Below are positions 16,312 to 24,168 of a stretch of DNA of 61,669 nucleotides, one piece after another. The notes under the pieces are model-generated. The model made no database searches. It was not told the origin of the DNA and saw only the letters and a program-made list of their open reading frames with translations. The DNA comes from a virus: IMG/VR virus record IMGVR_UViG_3300029985_000045, positions 1 to 61,669 of that record; one strand, given 5' to 3'. Position 1 is the first letter of the stretch, and each line of letters opens with the position of its first letter. Made by a program: the position numbers and the translations under genes.

Positions 16312-16829
16312 TTGTCACGCTCTTCTTTCCGTTTCTTCTCTTCGATCTCATACGCGTAATGCTCACGCATTAATTCTTCTACCTGTTCGCGTGAATAGGT
16401 CGGATAGTTCTTAGGCATCGTCATCATTGGAGGCTGTTCATACGGAGCATTAGAAGCAGCAAGAAGCTCTGCAACCTGCTCACGAGTATAAGTTCCATAA
16501 GCGCTTGGGCCGTTCTTAGGCTTGTCGGCGGCTTTCTTATTGATCTTAAACTCTAACTCAGGATCAAACTCAGGTTCTTCATACTTCTCAGGATGAGACT
16601 CGCGGAGTTCAAACTCTTCTTCTTGCTCAGGGGTAAGCTGTCTTTCTTTGAGAGCATCGAGCATAGCCTTTTCGATATCTTTGAACTTAGTTCCAAGTAT
16701 CTCATGGCAAATAGCCTGTTTAAGTTCAACAGAGTTGAGAATCTCGTTAGCGCGGAGTACTTTTTCCTCGCGACTTAGTTTATCAAGGCCACAGAGCTGC
16801 TGAATTCGACGCTTCAATTTTTTACTCAA
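16233..16829 (-). CDS. Hypothetical protein with duplicated REQVxEL motif
   Basis: 198 residues, TTG start with GAGGAG seven bases upstream. Acidic middle; two similar segments YGTYTREQVAELL and YPTYSREQVEELM about 33 residues apart, suggesting an internal duplication; basic C-terminus. Function unknown. Confidence 0.6.
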   Translation of the reverse strand: MSKKLKRRIQQLCGLDKLSREEKVLRANEILNSVELKQAICHEILGTKFKDIEKAMLDALKERQLTPEQEEEFELRESHPEKYEEPEFDPELEFKINKKAADKPKNGPSAYGTYTREQVAELLAASNAPYEQPPMMTMPKNYPTYSREQVEELMREHYAYEIEEKKRKEERDKWDSQKTTGLGPKTGHRTKPTNSSKD

Positions 16830-16849
16830 GAAGACTCCTCGTTAAGAAC

Positions 16850-16855
16850 ATTATA
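16850..16855 (-). promoter_or_regulatory. Extended -10 box
   Basis: TGATATAAT on the minus strand, 20 bases before the TTG start at 16829. Confidence 0.5.
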
Positions 16856-16905
16856 TCACCCGGGCCACTAGGACCCAGATGACGGTGTCTAACTAACGGG
16901 CACTC

Positions 16906-17241
16906 TTACTTGTTATTAACGTCGAGCGTCTTCTCCAAGTCTTGGTCGAATTGTAAGTCGAATGATACAGCTGCAGTCTCTTCAACAATCTTATTGAACA
17001 TCTCATCCTTGAAGGCCTGATGATCAGTCTCAGAGATAGCTTTGCAGATCTCCAACTTCACTACTTCTTGGTTCTGCCAAGTTGGATCCTTAGCGAATAC
17101 ATCCATGGCAGCCTGTAAGTTAGCAGGAATTGGGATATTAAAGTGTCTCCAAAAATCAAGAGCGGCATTGCAATCTTCAGGGGAGATTGCGACCTTTTGA
17201 TCTACTTCGTTTGTTGCTTTTTGCTCGTTTTGATCCGACAT
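16906..17241 (-). CDS. Hypothetical protein, paralogue of the 38352-38690 gene
   Basis: 111 residues from the ATG at 17241 (GGGAGGTCCT upstream). The segment ALDFWRHFNIPIPANLQAA and the following helices align with AMQFFYESNIPVSPIAQAV of the gene at 38352. Two copies 21 kb apart imply duplication within this phage. Function unknown. Confidence 0.65.
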   Translation of the reverse strand: MSDQNEQKATNEVDQKVAISPEDCNAALDFWRHFNIPIPANLQAAMDVFAKDPTWQNQEVVKLEICKAISETDHQAFKDEMFNKIVEETAAVSFDLQFDQDLEKTLDVNNK

Positions 17242-17252
17242 AGGACCTCCCA

Positions 17253-17969
17253 TTAACGTTTCTTAGTATCGGTTTTCTTTTTAGGAGACGATTTGCGTTT
17301 TCCAGCAGTCTTTTTACCTGTCGTAATTGACTGCTTCTGACGTGAAGCAAACGGAGCCTTAATGGGTTGTTTAGTAACTTCGTATTGAACTTTACCAAAG
17401 ACCTTAGGTGTACCGATAGTGTCTACGATGCCGAACTTAACAGCTTCTTGGCCGACTAAGTAACGATCAGTTCCGTCTTGTTGCTTGATAACTGAGCGGA
17501 ATTCATCATAGTTCTTGAAGCCGCAGTTGCGTGCCAACAGACCCATGAAATACTCGTTTAAGCGAGTAGTCTCATTAACGTCTGCCTTCATGTCGTGTAC
17601 GTTCCCGCCGGTCCCAGATGAGACTTCGTGGACCATGACACGTGAGTGTCGGCCCAAGAAACGGACGTCCCCGTGTGACAATAGGACAGCTCCGCAGCTC
17701 ATTGCCTTACCCATACAGACAGTAACAATGGGGTTCGGGACTTCATCAATGGTCTCAATCATCTTGGCCAAGGCGTCTACATAGCCACCATAAGAGTCGA
17801 TGTGAATAGTAATAGGTCGGCTGGGGTCAGTTGCAGCGATAGCTATAACTGATGCTCTGAACTTTTGCGCGTGTTCCTCGTCGAATTTGGTAACCCAGAT
17901 TTCTGGGAGCTTAAGAGTATCGTCTTCCATTAGAACCACCTTTCCAGTAAAAGAATTGTACTTGGCCAT
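17253..17969 (-). CDS. ClpP-like serine protease (copy 3)
   Basis: 238 residues. SYGGY at 59-63, GKAMSCGAVLL with Ser91, His114 in VMVHEV, Asp168 in DRYLVGQEAVKFGIVD: a complete ClpP triad. The tail from ~200 is very basic (Lys/Arg/Ser/Thr-rich) and may bind nucleic acid or partners. It differs from copy 1 more than a recent duplicate would. No ribosome site is visible before the ATG. Confidence 0.85.
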   Translation of the reverse strand: MAKYNSFTGKVVLMEDDTLKLPEIWVTKFDEEHAQKFRASVIAIAATDPSRPITIHIDSYGGYVDALAKMIETIDEVPNPIVTVCMGKAMSCGAVLLSHGDVRFLGRHSRVMVHEVSSGTGGNVHDMKADVNETTRLNEYFMGLLARNCGFKNYDEFRSVIKQQDGTDRYLVGQEAVKFGIVDTIGTPKVFGKVQYEVTKQPIKAPFASRQKQSITTGKKTAGKRKSSPKKKTDTKKR

Positions 17970-18009
17970 AATTCATAACTAATAGAGTTGACATAGTAAA
18001 ATAGCTAAT

Positions 18010-18483
18010 ATGGTAAAACAATGTCGTAGATGTAATGAGTCAAAATCTGTCGGTGATTTTCCAAAATGCAAAACCAATAAAGATGGTCTATACTCTTATT
18101 GTAAAGAATGCAATTCTCGTAAAGTTAAAGGCCACTACGTGGTTAAATCAGAAGAAAGAAAAGCATATCAAAGGTCTGTATCTAAGGCAATACAAAAGGA
18201 TAGGGATCTTAAGTCAGTTTATGGAATTACTCTCGAGCAATATAAGTTAATGCTGAAAAATCAAGACGGTAAGTGTGCAATTTGCAAACAATATGAGACA
18301 AAAGTTAATTCAAAAAGCAAAGAAACTTTAATGCTCTCTGTGGATCATAGTCATAGAACGGGCAAAGTAAGGGCCTTATTGTGTAATAGATGCAATAGAG
18401 GACTTGGTTACTTTAAAGATAATCCAGAGTTTTGCATTTCTGCGGCAAATTATCTAACCGAACATAAAGATATAATAGAGTGA
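18010..18483 (+). CDS. Homing endonuclease, endonuclease VII type
   Basis: 157 residues. Zinc ribbon (CRRC ... CKEC) at the N-terminus, then YGITLEQY, CAICKQ, VDHSHRTGKVRALLC, as in the 13173 gene. No Shine-Dalgarno; TAAAAT seven bases before the ATG. Inserted between the divergent ClpP copy and the following plus-strand gene. Confidence 0.85.
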   Translation: MVKQCRRCNESKSVGDFPKCKTNKDGLYSYCKECNSRKVKGHYVVKSEERKAYQRSVSKAIQKDRDLKSVYGITLEQYKLMLKNQDGKCAICKQYETKVNSKSKETLMLSVDHSHRTGKVRALLCNRCNRGLGYFKDNPEFCISAANYLTEHKDIIE

Positions 18484-18496
18484 GAACGAGGTCATA

Positions 18497-19297
18497 ATGG
18501 ATAAAATCGACGCACTCATAAAGAAACTCCAAGAAGCTAAAGAAGAGCTGTCTAAAGCTGATGTCGTGAAGCCAGACACCGGATACGGAAAGATTACAAT
18601 CAAGGATAATACTCCGAAGTCGCAGAAACCTGCTGACCCACAGAAACCCTACGGTAAGGTAATCATCAAGGCTGAATCTGCTCCTGCAGCACCTAAGCCA
18701 CAAGCCGTTAGCATCGGTAAGCACTCCAATGGCAAGTTTAAAGCTTATAACTGGAAGGCAGGCCAAGTAGCTATGCACCCAGAAGAGTTCGACACTCATG
18801 ATGCAGCTAAGGCTCACTATGAAGCCAAAGGTCATATGATCAAGTCTGAAGAAGAATTAGAGAAAGATGCAGCTAACCCTAAGCTTGCACCCAAAGAAGT
18901 AAAGATCAAAGAACTTCAAGGCAAGATCGACTCAGGTACCTACAAAATTCCTGCTGCCAAAATTGCTGACAAGATGCTTGGTAAGAGCGACAAAGAGACT
19001 GAAAAAGAAGCTATGGACGCTGAGTTCGGCAAAATGGCTAAAGATGAAGCAATGATGATGGGCGAAGGATGCGGAATGGAAGCTATGGCTATGTCTAAAG
19101 ACGGCCAATGGTCTTTCAAGAAATCTGCATTCAAAGAGCTCGAAAGCAAACTCGAGCATGAAGGCAAGTCGAAAGAATCAGCCGGCGCTATTGCTTACTC
19201 TGTAGGCGAGAAGAAATACGGTAAAGCTGGTATGGAAGCGAAAGCTAAAGCCGGCGAAGCCAAGAAAGGCGACATGGGCGACGGAGAGATGTGCTGA
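18497..19297 (+). CDS. Hypothetical protein with FlgM-like anti-sigma segment
   Basis: 266 residues. Two short repeats YGKITIKDN and YGKVIIKAE (30-38, 52-60); residues 133-161 (EVKIKELQGKIDSGTYK and then IPAAKIADKML) match the sigma28-binding helices of FlgM; the Ala/Gly/Met-rich C-terminus includes AFKELESKLEHEGKSKESAG and KKYGKAGMEA, a pattern seen in small uncharacterised phage proteins. GAGGTCATA precedes the ATG. It could be a virion protein or a transcription modulator. Confidence 0.65.
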   Translation: MDKIDALIKKLQEAKEELSKADVVKPDTGYGKITIKDNTPKSQKPADPQKPYGKVIIKAESAPAAPKPQAVSIGKHSNGKFKAYNWKAGQVAMHPEEFDTHDAAKAHYEAKGHMIKSEEELEKDAANPKLAPKEVKIKELQGKIDSGTYKIPAAKIADKMLGKSDKETEKEAMDAEFGKMAKDEAMMMGEGCGMEAMAMSKDGQWSFKKSAFKELESKLEHEGKSKESAGAIAYSVGEKKYGKAGMEAKAKAGEAKKGDMGDGEMC

Positions 19298-19894
19298 TTA
19301 CCAAATCAAAGGTCCTCTTAGTAACTTGAGGACTTTGATGATTTCTAAGAATTCTGAGTAAGAAACTAAATCAGACTTAAGTCTGTTGCAGCTTTCACAA
19401 CATGTAACTACGTTTTGTTTAATGTATCCAAGCGAAGAGTCTTTTCTATCAAGACCATTATAGACATAAGCACCATTCAGTCTAGAATCGTTCATTAAAG
19501 TCGACGGCTTCATGTCGCAATAATGACAATCCATTTTAGTTAGAAGACTAAAATCCTCTTTAGAAATCTCAAAGACTAAATCTCTTAACTTTGCTGAACC
19601 TTTATAGTTCTTATAGACATAATTCATGGCAGCTTCACCAACGGGCTTTGTATGAGCTGGTTGTTTACCTCTTGCTAGGTTGCCAATAAAGCTTTTTAGA
19701 TGTTCTTTCTTCAGACAGCCACAGCTCTTCTTGCTTCCGCGTTTTAAATTGCTGGCATTCACCTTAACCTTATTTCCACAAGAGCAAATGCAGTTAGTAT
19801 AAAGTCGACCTCTCTCGCCTACAAAAGTAGATTCAACATATAGTCGGCCAAATTGCTTATTTAATACTTCTTCTTTTAGATGCGGATTGTTCAT
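19298..19894 (-). CDS. HNH homing endonuclease
   Basis: 198 residues. N-terminal zinc module (CICSCG ... SCGCL) similar to those of the 1-738 gene, then an HNH domain: CHYCDM, NGLDRKDSSLGY, NVVTCCESCNRLK. AT-rich and, by promoter position, leaderless (TATCAT-N6-ATG). Inserted between the FlgM-like gene and thyX. Confidence 0.85.
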   Translation of the reverse strand: MNNPHLKEEVLNKQFGRLYVESTFVGERGRLYTNCICSCGNKVKVNASNLKRGSKKSCGCLKKEHLKSFIGNLARGKQPAHTKPVGEAAMNYVYKNYKGSAKLRDLVFEISKEDFSLLTKMDCHYCDMKPSTLMNDSRLNGAYVYNGLDRKDSSLGYIKQNVVTCCESCNRLKSDLVSYSEFLEIIKVLKLLRGPLIW

Positions 19895-19900
19895 GGTTTA

Positions 19901-19906
19901 ATGATA
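19901..19906 (-). promoter_or_regulatory. -10-like box, leaderless arrangement
   Basis: TATCAT six bases before the ATG at 19894; one mismatch from TATAAT. Confidence 0.45.
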
Positions 19907-19919
19907 CCACATACGAACC

Positions 19920-20624
19920 TTAACTAAAAAGTTCAGTGTAGTTTTCTCTTAAAGATTGAGCTATATCAGGCAACTCTTTTTCAAAAACTTCAAACGCTGC
20001 TGCTGCAATTTCTCTATGTTCTAGTTGAGTTGACTTATCAAGTCTTGTCATAAAATAAGTCATCCACGATCTAATAGATCCACTCATATAGAGTGTAGTT
20101 GAGCAACCGAGAGGCAATACAAATCTAGCACATTCCTTAGCAATCCCATTGTCAAGCGCCCAAGTATAATGTTCAAATGAACTCTTCCAATTCTGGTCTT
20201 GGCGATCGAGCCACTCTTGCTTTACTAATTCTGACAGATCGTCTATTGAATTCTGGCGGTTCTTTACGTCTTGTCTTCTTGCAGCATATAGCTGAAGTCC
20301 GCCTGCGTCTACCGCCGCATATCGCTGGCTAAACTCTTGAAATGTAAAAGAACGATGTCTCAATAGTTGAGGACTAATTCCTCTTGAGGTTTTCACTTGA
20401 ATGGTGAGAGTTCCCATCTCAAATGGACTCCAATGTTTATGCTTTAACAGATAATTTATCAACCTAATTGAAGTGTCGAACTTAAGTTGATTTTGTGGCG
20501 CAGAAACTCTCGCACAATACACAATTAACTCCTGAGCTCCAGGCGTACAAGATAATAATTCGACTAGCTTTTCTGAAGAAGAAACATTCGATAATTCTTC
20601 GATAATTTTGTCATCACTCTGCAT
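19920..20624 (-). CDS. thyX: Flavin-dependent thymidylate synthase ThyX
   Basis: 234 residues from the ATG at 20624 (AGGAG eight bases upstream; a longer frame to 20657 lacks a site). RHRSFTFQEFSQRY is the ThyX signature for dUMP and FAD binding. Converts dUMP to dTMP using methylene-tetrahydrofolate. Divergent from the ribonucleotide reductase gene, with which it supplies deoxynucleotides. Confidence 0.92.
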   Translation of the reverse strand: MQSDDKIIEELSNVSSSEKLVELLSCTPGAQELIVYCARVSAPQNQLKFDTSIRLINYLLKHKHWSPFEMGTLTIQVKTSRGISPQLLRHRSFTFQEFSQRYAAVDAGGLQLYAARRQDVKNRQNSIDDLSELVKQEWLDRQDQNWKSSFEHYTWALDNGIAKECARFVLPLGCSTTLYMSGSIRSWMTYFMTRLDKSTQLEHREIAAAAFEVFEKELPDIAQSLRENYTELFS

Positions 20625-20704
20625 TATTTGGCTCCTCATTTCTGGTAAGATTATCATACCGCGAACGACCGCAATTCAAATAAAAAGTTAAAAGGAAATA
20701 CAAC

Positions 20705-22594
20705 ATGAATGTGAAGACTCCATGGGGCGAGATTGGCTATGTTACGTACAAGAGAACTTACTCTCGCAAGATGAACGACACTACGGAAGAATTCACAGAC
20801 ACGGTTGAACGAGTCCTTAACGCAGCAGACACACAACTCAATGTTGGATTCACTGCAGCTGAGCGTGCGCGAGCTCGAGACTATATGCTCGGACTAAAAG
20901 GAATTGTCGCGGGACGTTTCCTCTGGCAACTTGGAACAAAGACAGTAGAGAAGTTTGGACTCGCATCGCTTCAGAACTGCGCAGTCACTCTCGTAGATCA
21001 TCCAATTCGTCCTTTCACTTGGGCATTTGATATGCTCATGCTTGGATCTGGCGTAGGATACAACATCCAACGCGAGTACGTATATAAGATCCCACCTGTA
21101 ATGGATCGCGAGATCAAGGTCACACGCAAAGATACTAACGATGCTGACTTCATTATTCCTGATTCTCGTGAAGGATGGGTTAAGCTTCTTGAACACACGC
21201 TCTCCGCTTATCTCGTAGAAGGTAAGTCTTTCTCGTACTCTACTGTTCTCGTCCGTGGCAAAGGTGCTCCAATCAAGAGCTTCGGTGGTACTGCATCAGG
21301 ACCAGAAGAGCTCTGCTGGGGTATTGAGCAGATCTGCAAGGTGCTTGACTCTCGTCGTGGCAAACAGGTTCGTCCTATCGATTGCCTAGACATCATGAAC
21401 ATCATCGGATACATCGTTGTATCTGGTAACGTACGTCGCTCAGCTCAGATCGCTATCGGTGATATGGATGACCTTCAGTTCCTCAATGCTAAGCGTTGGG
21501 ACTTAGGCAATATCCCTAACTGGCGCGCGATGTCTAATAACTCGGTTGTATGCAATGACATGGCACTTCTCCCTGAAGCATTCTGGCAAGGTTACATCGG
21601 TAACGGTGAACCTTACGGACTCATCAATCTTAAGCTCGCCCGTGAAGTCGGTCGCTTAGCAGATGGCGACATGTACCCAGATCAAAAGATCATCGGCTTT
21701 AATCCTTGCGCAGAGCAATCGTTAGAAGACAAAGAGACCTGCTGTCTCGCTGAGATCTTCTTGCCTAACATCGCTTCTAAAGAAGAGCTTATGGACGTTG
21801 CTACAATTCTATACAGGATCAACAAGCATTCGTTAGCTCTGTCGTGCCATCACCCAGAGACAGAAGAAGTCGTTCACCGCAACATGCGTATGGGCATAGG
21901 CATGACTGGTATCCTTCAAGCATCTGATGAACAACGCTCGTGGCTGTCTGACTGCTATAAGCATTTACGTCAATATGACGCTCGCTACTCTGCTGAGAAG
22001 GGTTGGCCGAAATCTATTAAGCTTACTACTGTTAAGCCTAGTGGAACACTTAGCACACTCGCTGGGGTTACGTCAGGCGTTCACCCAGCTATCTACCAAC
22101 ACTTCATCCGTCGTATCCGCATGGCATCAGACTCTCCGCTAATCGCCGTCTGTCGCACCAATGGGTACAAAGTAGAGTACCAGAAGAACTTCGATGGAAC
22201 AGACGATAAGAACACCATGGTAGTGGAGTTCCCATGCTCGTATCCTAAAGGAACAGTATTGGCGAACGATACTACAGCTATCGATCAGCTCAAATGGGTT
22301 AAGAAGCTTCAAACTGAATGGTCTGACAACTCTGTCTCTTGTACTGTCTACTACCGCAAGGAAGAGCTTGAAGACATCAAAGCTTGGTTGCTTGCTAACT
22401 ACAATAACTCCCATAAGACTGTTAGCTTCTTACTACATAACGACCATGGGTTCACACAAGCTCCGTACGAAGAGATCACTGAAGATCAGTACAATACTCT
22501 ACGTGCTAACACTACACCTATTCATGGTATTGAAGAAGAGTTCGAGTTTATGGATAGTTTAGAGTGCGAAGGTGGCGTGTGCCCAATCAAGTGA
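20705..22594 (+). CDS. Adenosylcobalamin-dependent ribonucleoside-triphosphate reductase (class II)
   Basis: 629 residues, somewhat shorter than the ~740-residue Lactobacillus enzyme. FNPCAEQSL carries the thiyl-radical Cys and catalytic Glu, followed by a second Cys pair (ETCCLAEI); KPSGTLSTLAG is the conserved substrate loop; the C-terminus ends CEGGVCPIK, the redox-shuttle Cys pair of monomeric RTPR. Oxygen-independent, B12-requiring deoxynucleotide supply. AAAGGAAA precedes the ATG. Confidence 0.92.
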   Translation: MNVKTPWGEIGYVTYKRTYSRKMNDTTEEFTDTVERVLNAADTQLNVGFTAAERARARDYMLGLKGIVAGRFLWQLGTKTVEKFGLASLQNCAVTLVDHPIRPFTWAFDMLMLGSGVGYNIQREYVYKIPPVMDREIKVTRKDTNDADFIIPDSREGWVKLLEHTLSAYLVEGKSFSYSTVLVRGKGAPIKSFGGTASGPEELCWGIEQICKVLDSRRGKQVRPIDCLDIMNIIGYIVVSGNVRRSAQIAIGDMDDLQFLNAKRWDLGNIPNWRAMSNNSVVCNDMALLPEAFWQGYIGNGEPYGLINLKLAREVGRLADGDMYPDQKIIGFNPCAEQSLEDKETCCLAEIFLPNIASKEELMDVATILYRINKHSLALSCHHPETEEVVHRNMRMGIGMTGILQASDEQRSWLSDCYKHLRQYDARYSAEKGWPKSIKLTTVKPSGTLSTLAGVTSGVHPAIYQHFIRRIRMASDSPLIAVCRTNGYKVEYQKNFDGTDDKNTMVVEFPCSYPKGTVLANDTTAIDQLKWVKKLQTEWSDNSVSCTVYYRKEELEDIKAWLLANYNNSHKTVSFLLHNDHGFTQAPYEEITEDQYNTLRANTTPIHGIEEEFEFMDSLECEGGVCPIK

Positions 22595-22596
22595 TA

Positions 22597-22806
22597 CTAG
22601 TCAACGGCGTTCCCCACGTTTTTCTGTGGGGAATTCTTACTCCGCTCTGCAAGCCGGTTCGATGCGTTCGGGACTCTTTCCCAATACGTTGACCAGTATC
22701 TAAATTCATAATTGTGATTACTCCTTGATATTCCTAGTTTTTCTAGGAGTTGGAGTAGTTCATATAGATCTGAATTATTGGTCCACATCTTTTTGCCGTC
22801 TCTCAT
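22597..22806 (-). CDS. Small protein of the LLxxLxI-type family
   Basis: 69 residues. LYELLQLLEKLGISRSN followed by a Tyr/Trp-rich strand-like stretch and a charged tail; one of the clearest matches to the family signature. Convergent with the reductase gene. GGGTTGAT before the ATG is a weak ribosome site. Confidence 0.65.
   Translation of the reverse strand: MRDGKKMWTNNSDLYELLQLLEKLGISRSNHNYEFRYWSTYWERVPNASNRLAERSKNSPQKNVGNAVD
22610..22633 (+). terminator. Possible terminator hairpin after the reductase gene
   Basis: Perfect 8-bp stem TTCCCCAC/GTGGGGAA with an 8-base T-rich loop, starting 16 bases after the reductase stop. The U-tract is poor, and the hairpin lies inside the convergent 22597-22806 gene. 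Confidence 0.4.
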
Positions 22807-22807
22807 A

Positions 22808-23128
22808 TCAACCCAGCTTCGTTAAGATAAGACCCAATACAATGAAGACACATCCGGCTAACGTGTAACCCGTTGGCCGGACTCCGTATAGGACTAGTGG
22901 CACGAGCACGTATGCTCCCACAATCATGGAGTCCCAAATCAAAGCACGCACGTATAGCTGATCCTTAAGCGGAGATTCCTTCGCGATATATAGCCATAAG
23001 AAATTTACAATGACCGCAAGAATCAAACCTATTGGGAAGAACCAATGTGTTTGCTTAAGACCATTCGAATACGATACAACCACGGATAGGATGTAGATAA
23101 CGAACCCGACTAGGTATGGTATCATCAT
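22808..23128 (-). CDS. Small membrane protein, about four transmembrane helices
   Basis: 106 residues from ATG ATG at 23128 (GGGAG upstream). Four hydrophobic segments (about 4-20, 29-47, 62-82, 86-104), overall like a small transporter or holin-like protein, but no specific motif. The frame continues upstream through a repeat element and another gene and is not used there. Confidence 0.6.
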   Translation of the reverse strand: MMIPYLVGFVIYILSVVVSYSNGLKQTHWFFPIGLILAVIVNFLWLYIAKESPLKDQLYVRALIWDSMIVGAYVLVPLVLYGVRPTGYTLAGCVFIVLGLILTKLG

Positions 23129-23177
23129 TGGGACTCCCTTATTACAGGGGTTTATAGCGTCGGGACGCGAGCGGCCC

Positions 23178-23194
23178 GGCGTAGCAGTGTCAGT
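23178..23194 (-). repeat. 17-bp intergenic element, copy 1
   Basis: Minus-strand core ACTGACACTGCTACGCC. Directly flanked by a perfect 6-bp inverted pair CGGCCC/GGGCCG (23172-23177, 23195-23200), so RNA or single strands can form a hairpin with the 17-base core as the loop. The stop codon of the 23190-23591 gene lies inside the core. Confidence 0.8.
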
Positions 23195-23591
23195 GGGCCG
23201 GTGCAATGCGCTCGACGAATTCTTTCGCTGCGGTAAGCGATTCGTTTGGAGACTGTAGTTTGAGCTTTCGCAACATAGACATGACCTGTCTAGTGCGCTT
23301 AACCTTATGGATGAATTGCCTGACGTCATCTCTATCTTGGGGAGTTTCTTGTTGTTGATTGTAGTAGTCGTACTTCATCTCAACATAATCCTTAGACTCT
23401 TTGAGTCCCCAACCAAACACTTGCTGAATGAATGGTCCAGATGTTACACCAGGGTCATAATGTGATCTGTAACAAGATGGTATGCGTGTAGCTTTACCAA
23501 GGAAGCTGGTGAGCAGGCGAACAGCTTTGATATCATAAATCTTGTTCTCTACTCGACGGCGAGGTTTATTCTTGATCGGCGATGATGTCAT
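23190..23591 (-). CDS. Hypothetical protein with LLxxLxI-type C-terminus
   Basis: 133 residues. Basic N-terminus, aromatic middle, and a C-terminal segment QVMSMLRKLKLQSPNESL that matches the mini-protein signature. ATG supported by GGATGG; overlaps the upstream gene by 26 bases. Stop lies in the repeat core. Function unknown. Confidence 0.65.
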   Translation of the reverse strand: MTSSPIKNKPRRRVENKIYDIKAVRLLTSFLGKATRIPSCYRSHYDPGVTSGPFIQQVFGWGLKESKDYVEMKYDYYNQQQETPQDRDDVRQFIHKVKRTRQVMSMLRKLKLQSPNESLTAAKEFVERIAPAH

Positions 23592-23874
23592 CGATGTCCA
23601 TCCCTAATAAGATGTAGTCAATTGAGCGATCCTCGTGCCACTGACGAAACTCTGCTTGAATAGAACCTTGGATATAGGTCATGCCACCGTCTTTGTTCTT
23701 CATGTATAGGTTGACAGATCCATCCTTCTCTTTTATGGCAGCGATCTTGCCAAACGATGTAGCAGAAGAACTAGTAGCTCTGATCCAGTCAGGAGCAAAC
23801 CAGTATGGAACACCACGCTTAGATACGTGGTCACTTTCTCTTAGAGGCTTTTCGATCTTTGATTTCTTGCTCAC
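23566..23874 (-). CDS. Hypothetical protein
   Basis: 102 residues, GTG start with GAGGAGTTAAAG upstream. Basic N-terminus, central beta-like region (IAAIKEKDGSVNLYM) and acidic C-terminus. No family recognised. Confidence 0.6.
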   Translation of the reverse strand: MSKKSKIEKPLRESDHVSKRGVPYWFAPDWIRATSSSATSFGKIAAIKEKDGSVNLYMKNKDGGMTYIQGSIQAEFRQWHEDRSIDYILLGMDIDDIIADQE

Positions 23875-24019
23875 GTTTCTTTAACTCCTCTACTGCGTCT
23901 CGCTTAGCCATTCTTCTTGTTAGATAGTATATCCATGTCCCGTGCACCATGCTCGGATCCGGACTCTTTAACTTCAGCTTCACTAGCAATTTGTAAAGAC
24001 CTCTTGCGTTCCTCAGCAT
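23831..24019 (-). CDS. Small protein of the LLxxLxI-type family
   Basis: 62 residues. LYKLLVKLKLKSPDPS, then an aromatic strand and a charged helix. GAGTGAGAC precedes the ATG, which lies inside the upstream gene. Close in pattern to the C-terminus of the 23190-23591 protein (MLRKLKLQSPN). Confidence 0.6.
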   Translation of the reverse strand: MLRNARGLYKLLVKLKLKSPDPSMVHGTWIYYLTRRMAKRDAVEELKKREQEIKDRKASKRK

Positions 24020-24152
24020 GTCTCACTCTCGCAGCATACATCGCAAAGTTAAATTCTTTATTGTCTGGCCAATCCCACGGCAGAATATCTTGTCCTATAT
24101 CTATTACCTTCAGACGAAATAGCACATGAGATAATTTATCAAGTGATTGCAT
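23904..24152 (-). CDS. Small protein of the LLxxLxI-type family, start uncertain
   Basis: About 82 residues if started at the ATG at 24152, just after the RNase H stop; the frame is open to 24269 but that part overlaps RNase H. LDKLSHVLFRLKVIDIG fits the family signature. No strong ribosome site at either start. Confidence 0.5.
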   Translation of the reverse strand: MQSLDKLSHVLFRLKVIDIGQDILPWDWPDNKEFNFAMYAARVRHAEERKRSLQIASEAEVKESGSEHGARDMDILSNKKNG

Positions 24153-24168
24153 CTCATTGAGAGTTTTT

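Noticed and set aside
17988-18002. TTGACA next to TAAAAT before the 18010 endonuclease
   Set aside because: Spacing between the two is three bases, far from 16-18, so TTGACA is not a -35 partner.
23151-23165. Short GCGTC/GACGC hairpin beside repeat copy 1
   Set aside because: Five-base stem with no U-tract; too weak to call a terminator on its own.
22808-23329. 173-codon ORF including the membrane protein
   Set aside because: The N-terminal 66 codons run through the repeat element and the 23190 gene; the ATG at 23128 with GGGAG is the real start.
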